DNA of 23,247 bases, taken from NCBI GenBank assembly GCA_003049485.1, contig PYST01000401.1, forward strand, positions 8,807 through 32,053, given 5' to 3'. Source of the DNA: Ophioceras dolichostomum. Taxonomy: Eukaryota > Ascomycota > Sordariomycetes > Magnaporthales > Ophioceraceae. Shown here one piece after another: positions 19,624 to 23,247 of the stretch (position 1 is the stretch's first letter; every line of letters starts with the position of its first letter). Below the pieces are notes generated by a model, which searched no databases, was not told the DNA's origin, and saw only the letters and a list, made by a program, of their open reading frames with translations. The position numbers and the translations under genes are program-made.

Positions 19624-22600
19624 ATGCCTTACACGCCGCCCTCTCACCGATCTCCCGCCTCGTCCGCTCCCTCATCGCCCGACGCCAGCCGACGGCCGTC
19701 CCTGGCAACCGGAGGCAACCGGCCATCCCTGCCCCGGTCCGCCTCGTACCTCACGAGGCATCGTCGTACGCCGTCCGCGTCGGCAACCACGCTCGCCAGC
19801 AACAATGGCAATCCTCCATACCAGCCGACTCCGGAGGCAACGTCGGAGGATCTGAAGAGCATGGTAGCGAGCAGCCTGAGCGTGCGGAAGTCGCCACCAC
19901 CGGTCACGGACGATCGAGGTATGCCTAGCGGTGCTATCATCTCGCCGCCGGAGTCGTTGGCCAGTAGCGACGACGACGACCTGCCAGAGATCCGCAGCAA
20001 ACGGCTTGATATCACCAAGCAGCTCCACGCGGCCATCAGCCAAATACCACAGCACCGCGAAAGCTCCCCCACTCGCTCTCCACACGACGACTCTTCTGCC
20101 CCGCCAAAACTTGTTATCCCGTCACCTTCATCACCCGGCGAGGCTGGTGAAGCAGGAGGTATGCATGTCAGTTTCAGCACGGGTTCGCTTGGCAACCTCG
20201 CATCTACTGCGGGGCGTAGGATATCCCACACCAGGTCTGCCACCGATTCGGATCTTTTGGTGACACAGTCTGCAGACAACTCGCTCACCGGCTCCGACGC
20301 CGACTCTGAAGAGGAGGTCATGATGAAGAAGCCGCAGATGGTGCGGAAGAAGTCGGGCGAGCTGGTACGGCCCGCGCTAAGGCCGGCGTCCCGTCGACGC
20401 CCCTCTAGCATGCCGGGCACCCCCACCTTCTCCAAGGCGGTGCACTTCGACTCGCACCTGGAGCACGTACGCCACTTCCTGCAGGTCGATCGGCCGCTTG
20501 CCGTTAGTGCGGGCTCGTCCCCTGCTGATAACTACGGCAGCGATGGCGAATACCCGTTCCCCCAGAACGGCGACTTCAAGGAACTGCGGGCGCCTCCCTT
20601 CGAGTGGGAGATCACCGTCACGAACTTCCCGGTCGAGACCCCCGGGAGGAAGGCGCTGCACGTGCGTCTGGAGAGGGTCTGGCTGTCGAGCGATCAGAAG
20701 TGCCTCACCGGCTCTGTGGACGTCGCCAACCTCGCGTTCCAGAAATACGTCACCTGCCGGTTTACCTTCGACTACTGGAAGACCACGTCCGAGGTCGCCG
20801 CCGAGTACTCGGCCGAGATCCGGCCAAAGGAGGGGGGCACCACCAGCCAGGACGGGATGGGCCACGACAGGTTCAACTTCACCATCAAGTTGTCCGAGGT
20901 GGCCAACCTCGAGTCCAAGACCCTCTACTTCTGCATTCGCTACAACGTCAACGGTCAGGAGCTGTGGGACAACAACGGCGGCACTAACTTCCAGGTGGAC
21001 TTCCGCAAGAAGATGTTGCCGCAGAACGGCAAGCGAGGGTTCCAGGGCGTGTCCGCGCGACCTGCGGGAGGAGAGCTGCCTCGGAGCACTCGCCGAGCCA
21101 ACCCCTCGACCGCCCCTCGGCCAAAGTCCATGCCTGGTGCCGTCGTCGGCTTGGGCAAGGGCAGCGCCAGCGAGTTCGGCGAGAACTCCGGTGCTTCGTT
21201 GAACTTCGACCAGTCCATCCACGACTACCTGGGCGAGGGCCCAACGTCGCTTCGGCTCAAGGGCTCGAAGTCTACCACCAGCCTTCCGAGCGACAACCTG
21301 CCCGGCCGTCTGGCACCCCCAAGTGGCCAGGCGTTTGCGAACCGCTACGACTTCGGTGCCTCGTTGTCCACGGCCATCCAGGCCGCGAAGAACGCCCTGC
21401 CCAAGTCCTCCGGCCCTGCCGTTGGCAATGACGGACTGTACATGAAGCCCAACACCAAGGCGGCAGCCGCTGGCGCGAAGCAGCCCGCCCCAACCCAGCA
21501 TTCCAAGCCGACGTTTCTCGAGTCGGCCCCAATCCCTGTGGCGTCCCCACTGATCAGCCCGAAATCGACCGTCCCGAGCAGCACGACCGGCAACATCGCC
21601 AACAGCGCAAAGTCCATGACAACCGAAGACCACTCGACGACCACGGCGAACCAGACCTCGGCGAGTGCGAACAACCAGTCCGTCCCTCCGGTTTCGCCCC
21701 CCTCCGGCCCCTCGAGCATGTCATCGGCCTCATACGAGGAACTGGTCAGCAAATACTGCTTTGTACGTACATCAGGATAAGAACAGCAAAACATCACCAT
21801 CACCACACCACAAAACATCACATTCGCCGGCCTGCCTGCCTAGCCTACTTGTCTACATTTCTTAAATCTAGTGTCAGCACCCTCCCCAAAACTCTTTTCT
21901 TTCCTTTCTTCTCATCTCAGGAAGAGGAGAAAAGGAGCCGAGCTGTGTGTATCACAATCACTGTTTGGGTTATCATCGAGCCCCAAGTCCCGATGCTAAC
22001 CTTCCATTTTTGCAAACACAACAGTTCGGGTCCAAGCAGAGTAGCCCTCAGCTTAAGGACGGCACCGCGAGGACCGGACGGTTCGACGGTCCGGATGATA
22101 GCGACTTCGTGGCCCGGGTCGGCGGCGGCAGCGGCAGCCTCACCAGCAGCCTGACCAGCAGCAACAACAGCTCGGCGGACTCTAGTCTGATGGGCAGCCC
22201 CCTGCAGATGAGCGCCCTGGGCGGCCGGAACTACCTTGCCCAGCAAGCCCAGCCGCATCAACAGCCGGTTCACCAGCTGCAGTCCGTCCACGGAGCCCAA
22301 CACCACTCGTTGAGGAAGGACCAGAACCCATATTTTCAGCACGCCTCGCTGACGACGGGTTACGCTCCTGCGCCGGGATCCCCGCGCTCGCCTCTCCTCC
22401 ACAGCGCGATGATGGAGCACCAACAGCAGCAGCAGCTCCAGCATCAACAACACCGGGCCCCATCTCCGACGCTCTCGCGCTCCACGCTAAACACTCCCAC
22501 CGCCCATGCTGCCTCAACAGCCACTGCTGCTCCCCAACCCGTGGGCAACAACAACACCGCTGCCGCCTCCGCCGCCGCCAGCACCGGCCGGTCGCCCTCG

Positions 22601-22750
22601 CCGACGGTAGTGGGCTTCCACCACCACCGCGCGGCCGAGTACCCTCCCTACCAGCAGCACCCGCAACAGCACCAGCCCCGTCGGCACCACGGGCGGTTCC
22701 CGTTCCACGCCGGACCGGAGACTCACGCGTCGCCAGCAATTAGGGGTTAA
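19624..22750 (+). CDS. GAC1: GAC1-type PP1 regulatory (glycogen-targeting) subunit with CBM21 domain; exons 19624-21762 and 22025-22750
   Basis: Predicted targeting subunit that brings PP1 to glycogen and glycogen synthase (family knowledge: yeast Gac1, Gip2, Pig1/2; animal PPP1R3). Seen in the sequence, numbering from the chosen start: an S/P-rich N-terminus; basic R-R-x-S sites at S26, S201 and S261, suited to PKA-like kinases; the RVxF-type docking motif K271-A-V-H-F275; and a CBM21 domain at about 327-460, opening EWEITV and closing with WDNNGGTNF (448-456). A long disordered linker leads to YEELVSKYCF (704-713), then across the intron to FGSKQ and a Q/H/P-rich tail with a QQQQQ run near 846-850. 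Total is about 954 aa; yeast Gac1 is 793. I chose ATG 19624 because MPYTPPS resembles the usual start of filamentous-fungal homologues as I remember them. The same frame is open back to ATG 19258 (1076 aa), but that ATG lies in a likely leader intron. Family assignment is firm; the start is less so. The symbol is by family only. Confidence 0.9.
21763..22024 (+). other. Coding intron of the GAC1-type gene (phase 0, 262 nt)
   Basis: The donor GTACGT at 21763 follows the codon for F713 directly. A strong branch site, GCTAAC, ends at 22000, and the first AG after it is ACAACAG at 22018-22024. Exon 2 opens with TTC and continues in the same frame to TAA at 22748. Joining gives KYCF-FGSKQ. If the intron is retained, translation adds VRTSG and stops at 21778-21780. 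At 262 nt it is longer than most introns of filamentous fungi, so a small internal exon cannot be ruled out; CTCATCTCAG at 21911-21920 is a possible extra acceptor. Confidence 0.85.
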
Positions 22751-23247
22751 AAGCTGGGCCTGATCGTCGATGAACCTCTCTCCTCCCCCCCCCAAGCATG
22801 TTGCGAGGGCGACTACCTAACTGGGTACCTGACTACCTGCCTACACTACCACTACCACTACTTAGCTGCACCGCGCTCTCATATCACCTTGAACTCTCAT
22901 GTAACGTTCAACATCACCTGCCTACCTAACCAACCGACCAAGACCAGTCAGGCAACATAAAAAAACAAAAAATACTGCGCTATTTTCGGTCAACATGCAT
23001 TGCTGCATTTGTTGCTTCCTTGCTACCTACCTACCTTTCGCTTCCCGCCAACAAGGCGTGTGTTTTTTAAGTTAAAACCAAAGCATTTTCCTCATCTCTT
23101 CTCTCCTTTTGGGATTACCTCACCTCACGGCGTTATCCTTTCTTCCTCGAGGCGTTCGTTGAACCGTTTTTATCTCTCTTCTCGCTTTCCTATCTTTTTA
23201 TTTTTTTATCCTATTCGGCGGGCTTCGGAGCACTTAAGGAACTGGGG
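22751..23247 (+). other. 3' flank of the GAC1-type gene: 3' UTR, probable poly(A) region, then intergenic
   Basis: After TAA 22748-22750 there is a C-run, ACTACC/TACCTACC-type tracts (about 22813-22862 and 23022-23036) and an A-rich segment at 22956-22974. That segment could serve as a fungal poly(A) positioning element; no AATAAA is present. The last 100 bases are T/C-rich. I see no ORF of note. The real transcript end cannot be placed from sequence. Confidence 0.45.

Noticed and set aside
19644..20435. 263-codon minus-strand frame over the CDS
   Set aside because: Also antisense shadow of the same exon, with no recognised domain.
20377..21633. 418-codon minus-strand frame inside the GAC1-type gene
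   Set aside because: It is the shadow of the plus-strand CDS: the plus strand has the CBM21 and RVxF motifs and a GC-biased third codon position that keeps the opposite frame open.

Overview
The window looks like nuclear DNA of a filamentous ascomycete (Pezizomycotina, possibly Sordariomycetes). Three things point there: the one clear gene has the architecture of fungal GAC1-type protein phosphatase 1 (PP1) regulators; its intron has GTACGT, GCTAAC and ACAACAG signals; and the non-coding DNA carries CT-rich leaders and tetranucleotide tracts (GGTAGGTA, CAGG, CTGA) of a kind often seen in these fungi. The class-level placement is inference.

Layout. From 1 to about 16,800 I find no convincing protein-coding gene, tRNA, rRNA or recognisable transposon on either strand. 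The open frames there are short or composition-driven and carry no domain I recognise. This stretch holds simple-sequence tracts (CAGA/CAGG at 485-560, CTGA arms at 731-824), two G-quadruplex-type tracts (1163-1193 and 5213-5247), short tandem duplications (4796, 7762, 9587), a few perfect inverted repeats and one full CRE palindrome (13132-13139). From about 16,800 to 19,623 the DNA becomes C/T-rich and stop-poor, with CAG/CAT microsatellites, pyrimidine tracts, splice-like signals and upstream ORFs. I read it as promoter plus a long, probably spliced, 5' leader.

The gene. 19624-22750 (+) encodes a GAC1-type glycogen-targeting subunit of PP1 in two exons, about 954 residues long. It has a KAVHF docking motif (residues 271-275), a CBM21 domain (about 327-460), several R-R-x-S sites, a conserved-looking YEELVSKYCFFG segment split exactly by a phase-0 intron, and a Q/H/P-rich tail. 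The inferred role is to bring PP1 to glycogen and glycogen synthase. The remaining 497 bases are its 3' flank.

The main points of interest are the gene desert upstream of the gene, the leader with strong-context upstream ORFs, the ambiguous start codon, and an intron whose retention would give a protein shortened to 718 residues.
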